DNA from: Clostridia bacterium
GTDB lineage: Bacteria > Bacillota_A > Clostridia > Oscillospirales > CAG-272
Direction of reading: 5' to 3'
DNA: 5,923 nt
NCBI GenBank assembly: GCA_017472105.1
Contig: JAFUQY010000117.1
Location: 1 to 5,923 of the forward strand
Of the stretch, positions 5,899-5,923 are shown piece after piece. Position numbers and translations under genes: made by a program. Numbering within the stretch: the stretch's first letter is position 1; each line of letters starts with the position of its first letter. The notes below the pieces were generated by a model. The model saw only the letters and a program-made list of their open reading frames with translations, was not told where the DNA came from and made no database searches.

Positions 5899-5923
5899 GC
5901 GCTTTTTAAGGGGGAGTTGGTGC

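Overview
The window looks like a chromosomal segment from an anaerobic Gram-positive bacterium of the Clostridia, probably an uncultured gut or rumen Oscillospirales/Christensenellales-type organism. This is inferred from strong AGGAGG ribosome binding sites, near-consensus sigma-A promoters in AT-rich gaps between moderately GC-rich genes, a Bacillota-type ROK glucokinase, and a very long sugar-type ABC solute-binding protein. The exact lineage cannot be read from the sequence alone.

Layout. Positions 1-2797 (minus strand) hold the 5' part, 932 codons, of a large secreted solute-binding protein: a signal peptide, two duplicated beta-sandwich, carbohydrate-binding-like modules, a helical linker, and a family 1 extracellular solute-binding domain cut by the window edge. 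Its promoter lies at 3014-3042, so the transcript has a leader of about 210 nt with several hairpins and a small overlapping ORF. A 21-bp perfect-armed dyad sits on the -35 box. Positions 3043-3493 hold no convincing gene, but contain an 18-bp direct repeat pair and, just past the next gene, a run of CCGGG/TTTT repeats that probably ends its transcript. Positions 3494-4618 (minus) encode a complete NifS/IscS-type cysteine desulfurase. A divergent promoter region (4619-4881) separates it from a complete ROK glucokinase on the plus strand (4882-5844), which is followed by a clear intrinsic terminator.

The solute-binding protein would capture a glycan or oligosaccharide outside the cell, and glucokinase would phosphorylate glucose released inside. 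The two genes share a strong codon bias that suggests high expression. The desulfurase is a housekeeping sulfur-donor gene with its own promoter and a visibly GC-richer codon use. I do not see a defence system, mobile element, CRISPR array, tRNA or rRNA, and no evident new multi-gene system. The items most worth a second look are the architecture of the solute-binding protein and its elaborate upstream control region.
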